Assembly (NCBI RefSeq): GCF_005116735.1
Contig: NZ_SWDB01000041.1
Coordinates: 1-41,120, forward strand
Source: Thalassotalea mangrovi
Lineage (GTDB): Bacteria; Pseudomonadota; Gammaproteobacteria; Enterobacterales; Alteromonadaceae
Length of the DNA: 41,120 nt
Direction: 5' to 3'
The notes under the pieces were generated by a model that was not told the origin of the DNA, did not search any database, and saw only the letters and a list, made by a program, of their open reading frames with translations. The position numbers and the translations under genes are program-made. Shown here one piece after another: positions 1 through 7,974 of this stretch (position 1 is the stretch's first letter; each line of letters starts with the position of its first letter).

Positions 1-80
1 CTATATCAATGAAATCTATGTTGTAACTGAACCTCTGCCCTAACTCTGAGTTGTGCACAAACTTAGTGTGATTGGTATAA
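1..80 (-). repeat. Truncated copy of the dispersed MITE-like repeat
   Basis: These bases are nearly identical to the reverse complement of the left end of the MITE at 34464-34728. Apart from the terminal inverted repeat, where the end reads TTAGTGTGATTGGTAT instead of TTAATGGGATTGGTAT, no mismatches were noticed by eye. The copy is cut by the window edge, so its other end and full length are unknown. It has no coding capacity. Its outer end points toward the lipoprotein gene that starts at 215. Confidence 0.8.
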
Positions 81-81
81 T

Positions 82-145
82 CCGGTATCCTACCTGGATA
101 CCGGTACTTTTAATCGCAAATGATATAAAATCATTGCGATTAAAG
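82..145. other. Two consecutive stem-loops between repeat and lipoprotein gene
   Basis: The first hairpin has a perfect 9-bp stem (CCGGTATCC at 82-90 with GGATACCGG at 96-104, 5-nt loop). The second is a longer AT-rich inverted repeat of about 15 bp with small bulges (107-123 with 131-145) around a TATAAAA loop. Neither has a run of T typical of an intrinsic terminator. They may be the remains of another small repeat, an upstream terminator, or structure in the leader of the gene at 215. Confidence 0.5.
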
Positions 146-214
146 ACCTGCCCCCAATTACCATGCAGCATTAGGCTGCTTGACCCATTAATTAATATTC
201 AGGATTATAAAAAT

Positions 215-586
215 ATGAGTTTCAAGCAAATGCTTACCTGTGCAATAACCTGCGTTTTTCTGTGGGGGTGTGGACACGGTTATGAAGGCGAATACCAGAT
301 TAAAAGTGCCTCTAAAAACGAATTTTTGGATGCCTTTGCCGACGCAATTCAAGTGCCCAATATCGTTATTGGAGAAGATTACATCGAAAAGGAAGGGAAG
401 CGCACTTATTATGATGAAGTCACTGTACGTGAGCGCGGTGAAGAACAATACCTGGTGTTTCGTCGCGGTAAAGAAGAACAGGTATGGAAAATCATTGATG
501 ACAATACCCTGCAACAAGGTAAAGGGTTATTAGGCATCACCTTAAATAAAGTCACTGAAAATAATTTACAAACGACAGAAGGATAA
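215..586 (+). CDS. Small hypothetical lipoprotein
   Basis: This 123-residue protein begins with a lipoprotein signal peptide: a short positively charged start, a hydrophobic stretch, and a lipobox-like LWGC at residues 16-19, so Cys19 would be lipidated. The mature part is short, charged and appears beta-rich (about 100 residues) and matches no family I recognise. The ATG at 215 is chosen because an AGGA sits 10 nt upstream and it begins the signal peptide. The frame is open back to a GTG at 53, but that would put a non-signal leader in front and run into the dispersed repeat. The next gene starts 1 nt after the stop, so the two are probably co-transcribed. Outer- versus inner-membrane placement cannot be told. 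Confidence 0.75.
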   Translation: MSFKQMLTCAITCVFLWGCGHGYEGEYQIKSASKNEFLDAFADAIQVPNIVIGEDYIEKEGKRTYYDEVTVRERGEEQYLVFRRGKEEQVWKIIDDNTLQQGKGLLGITLNKVTENNLQTTEG

Positions 587-587
587 C

Positions 588-893
588 ATGATGCAAACAC
601 CTTATATCGTACTGATCATTGCCGGTCTGCTAACCCTGAACTCGACGGCAGTATTTGCCAAAAATGATAAAGATAAGTTGCCACCGGGCCTTAAAAAGAA
701 AGCAGCGCGCGGTGAGTTGCCACCAGGTTGGCAAAAGAAACTACAACGCGGCACCGTGCTCAGTTATGACGTATACAGACACCGGGATATTGTCGTTCCG
801 GTTGATAAACACGGCATCGTCACGGTTAAAATTGATGGCAAGCTGATTCGCCTTGTGGACGCTTCCAGAGAAATTATCGACATTCTCAATTAA
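588..893 (+). CDS. Small periplasmic protein of the RcnB/CigR type
   Basis: The 101-residue product has an N-terminal signal peptide (hydrophobic residues about 5-20, likely cut after VFA near residue 24). It continues with the hallmark repeat of RcnB/CigR-like proteins, LPPGLKKKAARG then LPPGWQKKLQRG (about residues 31-55), followed by a short C-terminal beta-rich tail ending in REIIDILN. Family members are small exported proteins; RcnB is linked to nickel/cobalt homeostasis and CigR to virulence control, but the metal-binding His-rich part of RcnB is absent, so no specific function is assigned. Two ATG codons are adjacent (588 and 591) behind AGAAGGA. It follows the lipoprotein gene by 1 nt and ends at a bidirectional terminator. 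Confidence 0.75.
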   Translation: MMQTPYIVLIIAGLLTLNSTAVFAKNDKDKLPPGLKKKAARGELPPGWQKKLQRGTVLSYDVYRHRDIVVPVDKHGIVTVKIDGKLIRLVDASREIIDILN

Positions 894-913
894 TTCTATT
901 CATTGCAAAAAAA

Positions 914-932
914 GGCCAGTCATTGACTGGCC
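914..932. terminator. Bidirectional intrinsic terminator
   Basis: A GC-rich stem (GGCCAGT/ACTGGCC, loop CATTG) is flanked by a run of A on the left and a run of T on the right, so it can stop transcription from both sides. It lies between the convergent genes ending at 893 (plus) and 951 (minus). Confidence 0.85.
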
Positions 933-950
933 TTTTTCTTATTTGCTTAC

Positions 951-1874
951 TTAAAGCTGATAAGTGGTCGCGGATTTTAATAACCCCTTGGCATCGATAG
1001 ATTCACTCAAGCATTTCTTAATATCAGATTTGGCAAACACCAGCACCTGGTCCTTATACGTTCTGCCCGATGGGTCAAAGGCGGCATCTTTAATGATTAA
1101 AGATACGTGTTCATCGCCCGGCAAGGCCTTCAAACCAGCACCATAGGTACACAATATTTCACTGAGATTAGTCTGTAGTGATGCAAAATATGCCTGTTGT
1201 TGCTTTCTTTGCTCATCACGGAGCTTATCCTGTTCCGCTTTGAGTTCACCGGCTTTTTTGGCTAATTGTTGTTTCTCCTGCAACAAGTCTTTCTTGCGCT
1301 GTTCCAGTTTCGCTACCTGCTTTTCGAATTCCTTCAGCTCATCCTTATCGAGAGTGCGTTTTTTAAAGGCCAAATCCCGGTTTTCGCGTTCGATATCTCT
1401 GAGCTCATAAGCCAGTTCGCGTTCCTGCTCACGCAGTTGTCGTTGTTTCTCGACATCCATGCGCATATTTTCATGGGCATATTCCATCGCCACCACGGCC
1501 TCTTCCATGGCTTCATCGATAACAACCTGTAAATCTTCACCAAACAACTCACTGTTTTCAAAGCCCGCTGGTGGCATAGGAGCAACTGGCGCTACCGGCA
1601 CCGGTACCGAAAATCCAGGGAAGTGAAAATTACGTTTTGACTTTACCGTAAACACCACGCCCTGTTTAGCCAGGTACATGGATTCTATGGCAGCCAGCCC
1701 CATGTTGTTATTATTGCCATCATTTTTGATAGCACTGGTAAAGATATCTTCCATGATCTCAATTTGCTTGCCCAGTTCCTGATAAGGTTGTTCATTGGCA
1801 GCCAGGTTCGCGCTGGTAAAGGCGCTGATAACGGACAACGCCAGAGGCAGTACCGCATTATTAAACTTATTCAT
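951..1874 (-). CDS. Exported coiled-coil protein, third gene of an ECF sigma operon
   Basis: The 307-residue product has a signal peptide (cleavage likely after NLA, residue 25). A Pro/Val-rich segment follows at about 88-103, then a long highly charged helical region rich in Glu, Lys, Arg and Gln (about 118-232) that looks like a coiled coil. The compact C-terminal domain carries two cysteines (242 and 288) that could form a disulfide in the periplasm. I do not recognise the family. The start at 1874 is chosen because it begins the signal peptide and has GAGGAC just upstream; the frame stays open further back, into the preceding gene. One base separates it from the stop of the anti-sigma-like gene, so it belongs to the sigma factor operon and may act in envelope stress sensing or be its target. 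Confidence 0.75.
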   Translation of the reverse strand: MNKFNNAVLPLALSVISAFTSANLAANEQPYQELGKQIEIMEDIFTSAIKNDGNNNNMGLAAIESMYLAKQGVVFTVKSKRNFHFPGFSVPVPVAPVAPMPPAGFENSELFGEDLQVVIDEAMEEAVVAMEYAHENMRMDVEKQRQLREQERELAYELRDIERENRDLAFKKRTLDKDELKEFEKQVAKLEQRKKDLLQEKQQLAKKAGELKAEQDKLRDEQRKQQQAYFASLQTNLSEILCTYGAGLKALPGDEHVSLIIKDAAFDPSGRTYKDQVLVFAKSDIKKCLSESIDAKGLLKSATTYQL

Positions 1875-1875
1875 G

Positions 1876-2565
1876 TTATTTGTCCTCTTCGTTGAAGTTG
1901 GTTGACTGGTAAACACCTTGCCCTACCCCCTGAGTCAGGGCCTGAGCCTGCAGGGCATATTCCAGCCGTTGATACTTAAGCTTGTTGTCTAACGCATCTT
2001 CACTGCGTTGCTCATTGACATACTGGATAAAGTGCGACATATCCTGTTGCCTTTCCTGTCGCGTTGTCGTCATCAAATAGCCGGCCAGCTGTATGTTATT
2101 TGCCTGTTGTTGATCTTTTAAGTCAGACGCATAGTTGGCCAGCACCAATTCCTGCTCAGCCGCAAATCGTTGTAGCCTTTGATCCAACAGCGCTTCTAAC
2201 TGCTGGCTATTATTGCCTTGTGCGGATTGACCAAAGGTGATGGCAAACCCATCCGTCTGAGCCGTGATTCGCACATTGAATAACACCAGAGCAATCGCAA
2301 AACAGGAACAGGCAAGCGACAATACCGAAAGTCCGGACCATTGCCACCAGGGTGTGTTGTTTTGTTCTGCAACGATGCCGCCAGGATCCCAGGGTGGTGG
2401 CGTTAGCTCTTCATAGCCATGTACCTGCTGTTCGATATAGCGGGCCGTTGCCAGACGATTTTTCAATTCGTCATCGGTTAATGCCAGCTGTTCCAGGCGT
2501 TGACTTTGCTGTTCGCTTAGCCGGTTATCCAGCCAGGCCTGAAATAATTGTTCTTTCTCAGACAT
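1876..2565 (-). CDS. Putative membrane-bound anti-sigma factor
   Basis: This 229-residue protein has a soluble N-terminal part (1-75) rich in helix-forming residues, one transmembrane segment (about 77-98), and a Gln/Glu-rich C-terminal part (about 100-229) that should face the periplasm. This is the usual layout of an anti-sigma factor. The zinc motif (His-x3-Cys-x2-Cys) of the ZAS class is absent, so the identification rests on topology and position. It overlaps the ECF sigma gene by 8 nt, with its GGAGGT ribosome site inside the sigma gene, which implies translational coupling. The likely role is to hold the sigma factor at the inner membrane until a periplasmic signal releases it. Confidence 0.65.
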   Translation of the reverse strand: MSEKEQLFQAWLDNRLSEQQSQRLEQLALTDDELKNRLATARYIEQQVHGYEELTPPPWDPGGIVAEQNNTPWWQWSGLSVLSLACSCFAIALVLFNVRITAQTDGFAITFGQSAQGNNSQQLEALLDQRLQRFAAEQELVLANYASDLKDQQQANNIQLAGYLMTTTRQERQQDMSHFIQYVNEQRSEDALDNKLKYQRLEYALQAQALTQGVGQGVYQSTNFNEEDK

Positions 2566-3106
2566 AGTCTACCTCCAATACACCCCTTAACTTATCCAAT
2601 GCGCTGTACAACCTTGATTTCACCGTATTGCTGGACACCCCAAGCTGGTTAGCAATTTCATCAAAAGTGAAATGCTGAAAAAACTTTAGTTCGACCACGG
2701 TTCTCTGATTTATCGGCAACCTTTGCATAGCATTCGCCAGCGCCAATGCCTGTTGGGTCTGATGCATCAACTGTTCGGGTTGCTGATCGGACTCCTCGGT
2801 TACCTCTTGTGGTTCATCATCGAGCGATTGGGTCGGACGTTTGCGTCGATAAAACTCAATACAACGATAATGAGCAATCCGATAAAGCCAGTTTTTGAAT
2901 TTGGCATCGCCACGAAAACTGCTGAGATTGCGAAACACCGCGATAAAAATCTCCTGCATCAGGTCCATAGCATCATCCGGGTGACCAACCATGCGCAGGG
3001 CGTAATTGTAAATACCCTTTTCATAGCGCCTGACCAACTGCACCCAGGCCGACTTCTTGCCTTTCAATGCCTGTTTGATCAGGGTTTCATCGCTTCGCTC
3101 AAACAC
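2558..3106 (-). CDS. ECF-type RNA polymerase sigma factor
   Basis: The 182-residue protein has the two-domain build of ECF sigma factors. Region 2 spans about residues 25-95 and contains DAMDLMQEIF and the aromatic/basic stretch WLYRIAHYRCIEFYRRKR used for -10 binding. An acidic linker (about 95-115) follows. Region 4 (about 125-180) has the helix-turn-helix FDEIANQLGVSSNTVKSRLYSAL for -35 binding. It would direct RNA polymerase to a small set of promoters, likely including its own. The start is a GTG with AGGGA 8 nt upstream. It is the first gene of a three-gene operon with an anti-sigma-like gene and an exported coiled-coil gene. The upstream gap to the oxyR end is 128 nt and must hold the promoter; no clear autoregulatory motif was identified. 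Confidence 0.9.
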   Translation of the reverse strand: MFERSDETLIKQALKGKKSAWVQLVRRYEKGIYNYALRMVGHPDDAMDLMQEIFIAVFRNLSSFRGDAKFKNWLYRIAHYRCIEFYRRKRPTQSLDDEPQEVTEESDQQPEQLMHQTQQALALANAMQRLPINQRTVVELKFFQHFTFDEIANQLGVSSNTVKSRLYSALDKLRGVLEVDYV

Positions 3107-3234
3107 AAATTTTCCCTGTTAATTACTTTTTAAAGCTACTTTTCCCCTATAGTCGTACCGCAGGGAAAAATAGTTTGAATTAATTTTAAATAGTTATTGA
3201 AACAGATAATGGCAGGAATAGAAATACTCAGGTG

Positions 3235-4140
3235 CTATATAAGAGGTTTGATAATTTTTGCCAGGTTTTCATAGGTTTCCTGACGATAACTACGATGTCG
3301 ATAAACTAAAGCGATCTCACGACTAGGATGTCCAGGCAACGGCGCATAGGCGATATCAGCGTAGCCAGCCAACCCCCTTTTGATCGCCATATGAGGTAAA
3401 AAGGTTAGGCCTTTGTGGTGCAACGTCATCTGCATTAGGGTAGTTAAACTGGTCGGCGCAAAGTCATTCAGTTTTTCTTTTTCGTTAACCTTGCATACTG
3501 CCAGCGCATGACGGGTCAGGCAATGTTCTTCGCTAAGGACAAATATTTGCCCCTTGCTCACATGGCGATAATCACCATCGGCCAGGACTTTGTCAATTAA
3601 CGCCCGGCTCCCCGCCAGATAAAAGCCATCTTTTCCCAGCGGCAAATAATGAAATCCCTGGGAAAATTTGTCATCAATCGGTAGTGCCAATACCGCGACA
3701 TCAATTCTTCCATGTTGCAGGGCATCGAGCAGATTTTCGGTGGTGTCTTCAATGACAAACATATCCAACCCGGGATAACTCTGGTGGGCGCGCTCGATTA
3801 CTTCAGTCATCAAAAATGGGGCGATGGTGGGAATACAGCCGAGATAAATTTTTCCCTGTGCAGGGTTGCCCTGAACCTGACAGTAATTAATCAAATCATC
3901 CGCCTGATTTAACAACTGTTCCGCCATGGCCACCACTTCTTTGCCATGTCGGGTAAACACAAAGTTTTTATGGTCACGTTCAATCAACTGACAGTTTAAT
4001 AACTGCTCGAGCTTAATGATGGCACTACTCAATGTCGACTGACTGACGAAACAGGATTCTGCCGCCTTGTGAAAATGTTGATGATGATGCAAAGCAACCA
4101 GGTATTGCAGGTGTTTGAGGTTGGGTAAGTGGGTATTCAT
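3235..4140 (-). CDS. oxyR: Hydrogen peroxide-sensing LysR-type regulator OxyR
   Basis: The 301-residue protein has the LysR plan: an N-terminal winged helix (about 5-65, with AAESCFVSQSTLSSAIIKLE as recognition region) and a C-terminal effector-binding domain. The diagnostic feature is the pair Cys207 and Cys216 in HCLTRHALAVC, with eight residues between, matching the Cys199/Cys208 redox pair of E. coli OxyR that forms a disulfide on peroxide exposure. The following TSLTTLMQMTLHHKGLTFLP also fits OxyR. In the family it activates catalase, peroxiredoxin and iron-control genes. No such gene is nearby; instead it lies 6 nt downstream of a DUF3943 membrane protein, so it probably shares that promoter. 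Confidence 0.9.
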   Translation of the reverse strand: MNTHLPNLKHLQYLVALHHHQHFHKAAESCFVSQSTLSSAIIKLEQLLNCQLIERDHKNFVFTRHGKEVVAMAEQLLNQADDLINYCQVQGNPAQGKIYLGCIPTIAPFLMTEVIERAHQSYPGLDMFVIEDTTENLLDALQHGRIDVAVLALPIDDKFSQGFHYLPLGKDGFYLAGSRALIDKVLADGDYRHVSKGQIFVLSEEHCLTRHALAVCKVNEKEKLNDFAPTSLTTLMQMTLHHKGLTFLPHMAIKRGLAGYADIAYAPLPGHPSREIALVYRHRSYRQETYENLAKIIKPLI

Positions 4141-4146
4141 CTTATG

Positions 4147-5574
4147 TCAGCGCCAATTACCTTTGCCTAACCGATAAATCAGACTAAGGCGAAGTAGATC
4201 CTCCTGAGTATCGAGTTTAGTCGAAAAATAACGAGCAATATCGGTTTGAATGGCGATGTTATTGCTAAGTTTCATATGCAATCCAAGACCGGCATGACTG
4301 AAGAAGGATTTTAAATCGCGATCCTGATCACGCAACATCTCCCCTATTCCGGCGGTTAGATAAGGGCGAAAATCGCTGTCGGCGCGAAAATAATACTGAC
4401 CACTAATGCTGTAGTTTTCATAGGTAAGCTTTTCAGAATCGGAGCGCTGCTGAAAATGAGCGCGAGCGTAATTCAACCGGGCGGAGAAGTCGTTAGTGAA
4501 ATAAAGCCCGAGGCTAAACTCGGCAAAGGGATCATCTTCCACCCGCCAGACATTATCCAGCCAGGCATAACCGCCGCCAACGCCAATACCAATAATGCTG
4601 TAATCAATAGGGTCGCGACTGAACTGGTAATACAAAGGTGTCGACGTTGCGGTCAGTGGCTTGCCATCACCAAACTGAAAATGCATCTGGACCTGCCACT
4701 GATTTTCCCGCAAAAGTCCGGCTTCTCCTTCTGACTGAATCTGTTGCGAGTGGTAATTAATATAGCCAGTGCCAGCTTTAAATATCTGCCGATTAAATAA
4801 TTGATTAATGCCCCTTCCCAATGAGTCAACTGGGTCGAGCAACCATAAGGATAATGTTCCAAGTCCTTCTGATCCCATAACCTTGCCGTCCCCCATTCGC
4901 AAACGACGTTCCGTTTGATGCATCCATTCGCCGAATGCCCAGCCCATAACCGGAGTGACCACCAGGTCTTGAATGGAAGGCGTTTCTGCAAACGCTTCGA
5001 CGCCATACTCCCAGTAAAACGTAGACATGAGAGTCGCATACATAAACGAATCCCATTGACGATAACCAGATTTTCGAGCCACCTGATAATAAATGCCCCC
5101 GGAATATGGGTGACCAATATAGTTAATCCAGAAGACATCACGATCCCATACCGGCCCTTCCCTGACGTTATCGCCCCATTTACGCATTAACTCGCCGTCT
5201 TTCTCCCAGTTGGAGATTTCCTCTGGCATTAAGGCAATTACGCCGATAACACCAAAGCCGTATACAAAAATGGATTTCGTCTGCGACCACAGTCGTTCTC
5301 TGTCTTCACCGTGATCGGCGGAAAACACAGAAACGCTAAAGGGGTTATCGTAAAAGCCATCCTGGGCAACCTTTTCTTCCCAGGCACTATTGCTAACAAG
5401 TGGCAGGTAAGTATCGGCCTGTGCCTGATCCTGGCGGGCCTCTAAAGTTGTCGATGAAGATAGTTTTTCGTCAGGTGCGCCGGGCGCTGCCCATAGATTG
5501 ACGGCACAACTTGTCAATAACATCATGGCCAATGTCTGGCAAACCCTGAGCGGTTCGCAGGCTAACATGGTCAA
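4147..5574 (-). CDS. DUF3943 domain membrane protein with C-terminal beta-barrel
   Basis: The 475-residue protein starts with a hydrophobic export signal (about 10-30; the LTSC at 20-23 resembles a lipobox, but cleavage near LWAA is also possible). The middle (about 95-250) holds the DUF3943 features: a hydrophobic helix, then NYIGHPYSGGIYYQVARKSG and later WAFGEWMHQTERRL. The C-terminal part (about 285-475) has alternating hydrophobic and polar strands ending in LSLIYRLGKGNW, typical of an outer-membrane barrel. The function of DUF3943 is not established; members are found in Gram-negative envelopes. It is the first gene of a two-gene unit with oxyR, which suggests an envelope protein tied to oxidative stress, though the pairing could be incidental. 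Confidence 0.75.
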   Translation of the reverse strand: MTMLACEPLRVCQTLAMMLLTSCAVNLWAAPGAPDEKLSSSTTLEARQDQAQADTYLPLVSNSAWEEKVAQDGFYDNPFSVSVFSADHGEDRERLWSQTKSIFVYGFGVIGVIALMPEEISNWEKDGELMRKWGDNVREGPVWDRDVFWINYIGHPYSGGIYYQVARKSGYRQWDSFMYATLMSTFYWEYGVEAFAETPSIQDLVVTPVMGWAFGEWMHQTERRLRMGDGKVMGSEGLGTLSLWLLDPVDSLGRGINQLFNRQIFKAGTGYINYHSQQIQSEGEAGLLRENQWQVQMHFQFGDGKPLTATSTPLYYQFSRDPIDYSIIGIGVGGGYAWLDNVWRVEDDPFAEFSLGLYFTNDFSARLNYARAHFQQRSDSEKLTYENYSISGQYYFRADSDFRPYLTAGIGEMLRDQDRDLKSFFSHAGLGLHMKLSNNIAIQTDIARYFSTKLDTQEDLLRLSLIYRLGKGNWR

Positions 5575-5612
5575 TCACTTATTGTGGGTGAATTAGTTAA
5601 ATGTTAGTGGAA

Positions 5613-5850
5613 AAGCGGCAAGCTGCAAGCTGTAAGCCGTAAGCTGTAAGTAAGAGCAAAAACCAGGCTGTAAGGCAGTAAGCCGTAAAGTAAAAGCCGC
5701 TTTTTACTTACAGCATTACAGCTCTATAGCCTTAAAGCCTTCTTGTAAGTAGGAAGTTTGATTGGTGGTAGGTATAAAAAAACCAGAACCTGCGGACAAG
5801 TTCTGGTTTTCAAAAAAGCTATTACTTACAGCTTATCGCTTCTATCTTAC
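5613..5850. repeat. Degenerate 7-bp tandem repeats (AAGCTGT type) around a terminator
   Basis: Five exact-phase 7-mers run from 5613 to 5647 (AAGCGGC, AAGCTGC, AAGCTGT, AAGCCGT, AAGCTGT), followed by looser copies to about 5695. The complementary form (CTTACAGC, TTACAGCTT) occurs at about 5705-5730 and again at 5824-5855, so the region holds both orientations. Apart from these repeats and the terminator at 5781-5808, this 286-nt gap between the DUF3943 gene and pit shows no gene. Related AAGCTGT-type repeats recur at 18114-18140. Confidence 0.7.
5781..5808. terminator. Intrinsic terminator downstream of pit
   Basis: A 9-bp stem (AACCAGAAC 5781-5789, GTTCTGGTT 5800-5808) with a 10-nt loop is preceded by seven A and followed by TT. 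On the minus strand this is a hairpin with a U-rich tail, fitting the end of the DUF47-pit operon. Confidence 0.8.
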
Positions 5851-5860
5851 AGCTTTTGCT

Positions 5861-7126
5861 TTAGCTTAACGCGCCTTTGATCATCCAGAAGAACATGATC
5901 GATAAGGTAGCGCCAACTGGCAAGGTGATCACCCAGGATACAACGATGTTGCGAACCACGCCCATATTAATCGCGGCGATACCACGGGCCATGCCCACAC
6001 CTAATACCGCACCGACTAGGGTTTGCGTCGTAGAAATTGGCAAACCAGTACCCGATGCAACTACAACGGTACAGGCAGCGGCGAGCTCTGCGGCAAAACC
6101 ACGGCTTGGGGTTAAGTGGGTAATGCCTTTACCAATGGTGGCAATGACGCGGTGGCCAAAAATGGCAAGGCCGGCAACAATACCTAAACCACCCAATGGC
6201 AAAATCCACCAGGCTAGTGCCGCTTTAGACGCGATTTCACCATTATTTTCAATAATGCTTACTACTGCCGCTAATGGACCGATGGCGTTAGCTACGTCGT
6301 TTGAACCGTGAGCAAATGCCATACAACAAGCGGTAATTACCATCAAAATCGCAAATACTTTTTCTACGTTCATGTATTGTGCGCGGCGGTCAGCTTTAAG
6401 GTTTAAATCAAGACGAGAGATAAAGAATTTACCAGCTAACGCCACCGCAAGGGCAACGGCTATCGCATAGATGTAGCCTTCCGCCGTACCGATTTCCAGA
6501 CCGATATGCTTTAAACCCTTTTTAATAGTCACAAGCGACAGGACGAAACCGGCCAGAAACATGTACATAGGTACCCAGCGTTTTGCCTGTTCAACCGGTT
6601 TGTCGGTATCAAAAATTAGCTTCTGTGCGCTGTTGAAAATAATAAAGGAGAACACACCAGCGATCAGCGGGGTTACAATCCAACTGCCGACGATGCCCAG
6701 TACCTTGTTCCAGGCTACCGTCTCTACTCCTACACCGATGGCCGAGAAACCAATAATGGCACCGACAATTGAGTGTGTCGTTGACACTGGCCATCCCAAA
6801 TAGGACGCCACTAACAACCAGGTGGCGGCAGCAAATAAAGCAGAAATCATCCCGAATACCAGTTGTTCAGGTATATCGGTAAAGTAGCTGGCATCAATAA
6901 TGCCTTTACGAATCGTCGACGTTACCTCACCACCGGCCAGATAAGCACCGGCGAATTCAAAAATCATTGCAATGATGATTGCCTGCTTAATCGTTAACGC
7001 CTTGGAACCAACGGATGTTCCCATCGCATTGGCTACGTCATTAGCACCGATACCCCAGGCCATAAAAAAGCCTACTGCGGCGGCAACCAGAACCAACATG
7101 GTTCCATAATTAGCTAAAATATCCAT
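5861..7126 (-). CDS. pitA: Low-affinity inorganic phosphate transporter, PiT family
   Basis: The 421-residue inner-membrane protein has about ten hydrophobic segments and the two PiT signature repeats: GANDVANAMGTSVGSKALT near the N-terminus (about 27-45) and HGSNDVANAIGPLAA in the second half (about 273-287). These mark the duplicated phosphate-binding halves of the family. PiT proteins import phosphate, often as a metal-phosphate complex, coupled to H+ or Na+. It sits 18 nt downstream of a DUF47 (PhoU-like) gene, the usual arrangement in which DUF47 modulates the transporter. No Pho box was seen in front of the pair, so expression may be constitutive, in contrast to the adjacent pst operon. 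Confidence 0.92.
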   Translation of the reverse strand: MDILANYGTMLVLVAAAVGFFMAWGIGANDVANAMGTSVGSKALTIKQAIIIAMIFEFAGAYLAGGEVTSTIRKGIIDASYFTDIPEQLVFGMISALFAAATWLLVASYLGWPVSTTHSIVGAIIGFSAIGVGVETVAWNKVLGIVGSWIVTPLIAGVFSFIIFNSAQKLIFDTDKPVEQAKRWVPMYMFLAGFVLSLVTIKKGLKHIGLEIGTAEGYIYAIAVALAVALAGKFFISRLDLNLKADRRAQYMNVEKVFAILMVITACCMAFAHGSNDVANAIGPLAAVVSIIENNGEIASKAALAWWILPLGGLGIVAGLAIFGHRVIATIGKGITHLTPSRGFAAELAAACTVVVASGTGLPISTTQTLVGAVLGVGMARGIAAINMGVVRNIVVSWVITLPVGATLSIMFFWMIKGALS

Positions 7127-7144
7127 TAATACGAAACCTTATCT

Positions 7145-7822
7145 TTATCTTGCTAACATGATTTCAAGGCGAGCGCCTACACGTTCTGCGATGTCGGCTA
7201 AATCACCAACCCACTCAATGATCTGATACAAGAACATGACATCAACCGGATCCAGCGTTTTCTCGATCGCCAGTAAACTTTGACGTAACTTCACCTGCAT
7301 AATATCGGTATCGTCTTCAATCGCGTCCAGTTCATGAATCATGGTCTCGACAAAATCCAGTTCACGACCAGCAAAGCCGGCTTCAAGTAGCTCGTCCATT
7401 TCGTTAACAGCTTTCGCGGCCTGCTTGATGGCATCCAGGCAACGCGATAAATAAGCATCAAAATCGTTAGATAGCTGCTCTGGTACCTTGATCTGACGAC
7501 CCAGGATGCGACCCGCGATGTCTTTCGCTTTGTTGGCAATTTTATCCTGTTGGCTCACCAGCTCCAGCATATCGGTACGTTGCACCGGCATAAAGATGCC
7601 ACCGGGAAGTTCAGTACGAATTTTGCGTTTTAACTGGTCCGCTTCTTTTTCCATCACAGAAATCTGCTTGCGGATATCTTCAGCTTTTGGCCAGTCCTGC
7701 TGGGCACAAGCGGAAAACATGGAAGGAAGTAGTTTTGCACATTTATTGACAGCATTAACGTGCTGTTTGAGGGGTTTTAATGGTGACTTTGCAAAGACAC
7801 CAAGAATGTTATTGGCAGACAT
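7145..7822 (-). CDS. DUF47 / TIGR00153 PhoU-like protein
   Basis: The 225-residue, almost entirely helical protein matches the DUF47 (TIGR00153) family. Features are the KSPLKPLKQHVNAVNKC start, the acidic metal-binding helices (IRKQISVMEKEADQLKRKI, DAIEDDTDIMQVKLR), and the WVGDLADIAERVGARLE motif near the C-terminus, equivalent to the E/D-rich PhoU metal motif. DUF47 proteins pair with PiT transporters and are thought to regulate them. The start at 7822 has AGGAA upstream. It is the first gene of the DUF47-pit operon, downstream of and in the same direction as the pst-phoU operon. Confidence 0.88.
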   Translation of the reverse strand: MSANNILGVFAKSPLKPLKQHVNAVNKCAKLLPSMFSACAQQDWPKAEDIRKQISVMEKEADQLKRKIRTELPGGIFMPVQRTDMLELVSQQDKIANKAKDIAGRILGRQIKVPEQLSNDFDAYLSRCLDAIKQAAKAVNEMDELLEAGFAGRELDFVETMIHELDAIEDDTDIMQVKLRQSLLAIEKTLDPVDVMFLYQIIEWVGDLADIAERVGARLEIMLAR

Positions 7823-7862
7823 ATTATTTCCTGCAACCTAAGTTTGCTGCTTTCTAAAATTC

Positions 7863-7887
7863 GGGGCAAATATACGTGATTTGCCCC
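7863..7887. terminator. Stem-loop between phoU and DUF47 gene
   Basis: A perfect 9-bp stem (GGGGCAAAT with ATTTGCCCC) closes a 7-nt loop. On the minus strand it follows phoU and is trailed by GAATTTTA, a poor U-tract. It may terminate or attenuate pst-phoU transcription, or sit in the leader of the DUF47-pit transcript. Confidence 0.55.
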
Positions 7888-7974
7888 CCATTTCAACCGT
7901 TAATTATGGATTATTCTGGGAAAAGACCCTAATTACCCAACTAAACTAACAGTATTTCAAGTAAATTCATAATG

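Noticed and set aside
53-214. N-terminal extension of the lipoprotein at 215
   Set aside because: It would start with GTG inside the dispersed repeat and read through two stem-loops; the signal peptide and AGGA support the ATG at 215.
7823-7974. A Pho box before the DUF47-pit operon
   Set aside because: No pair of CTGTCA-like repeats at 11-bp spacing is visible; only the hairpin at 7863-7887 stands out.
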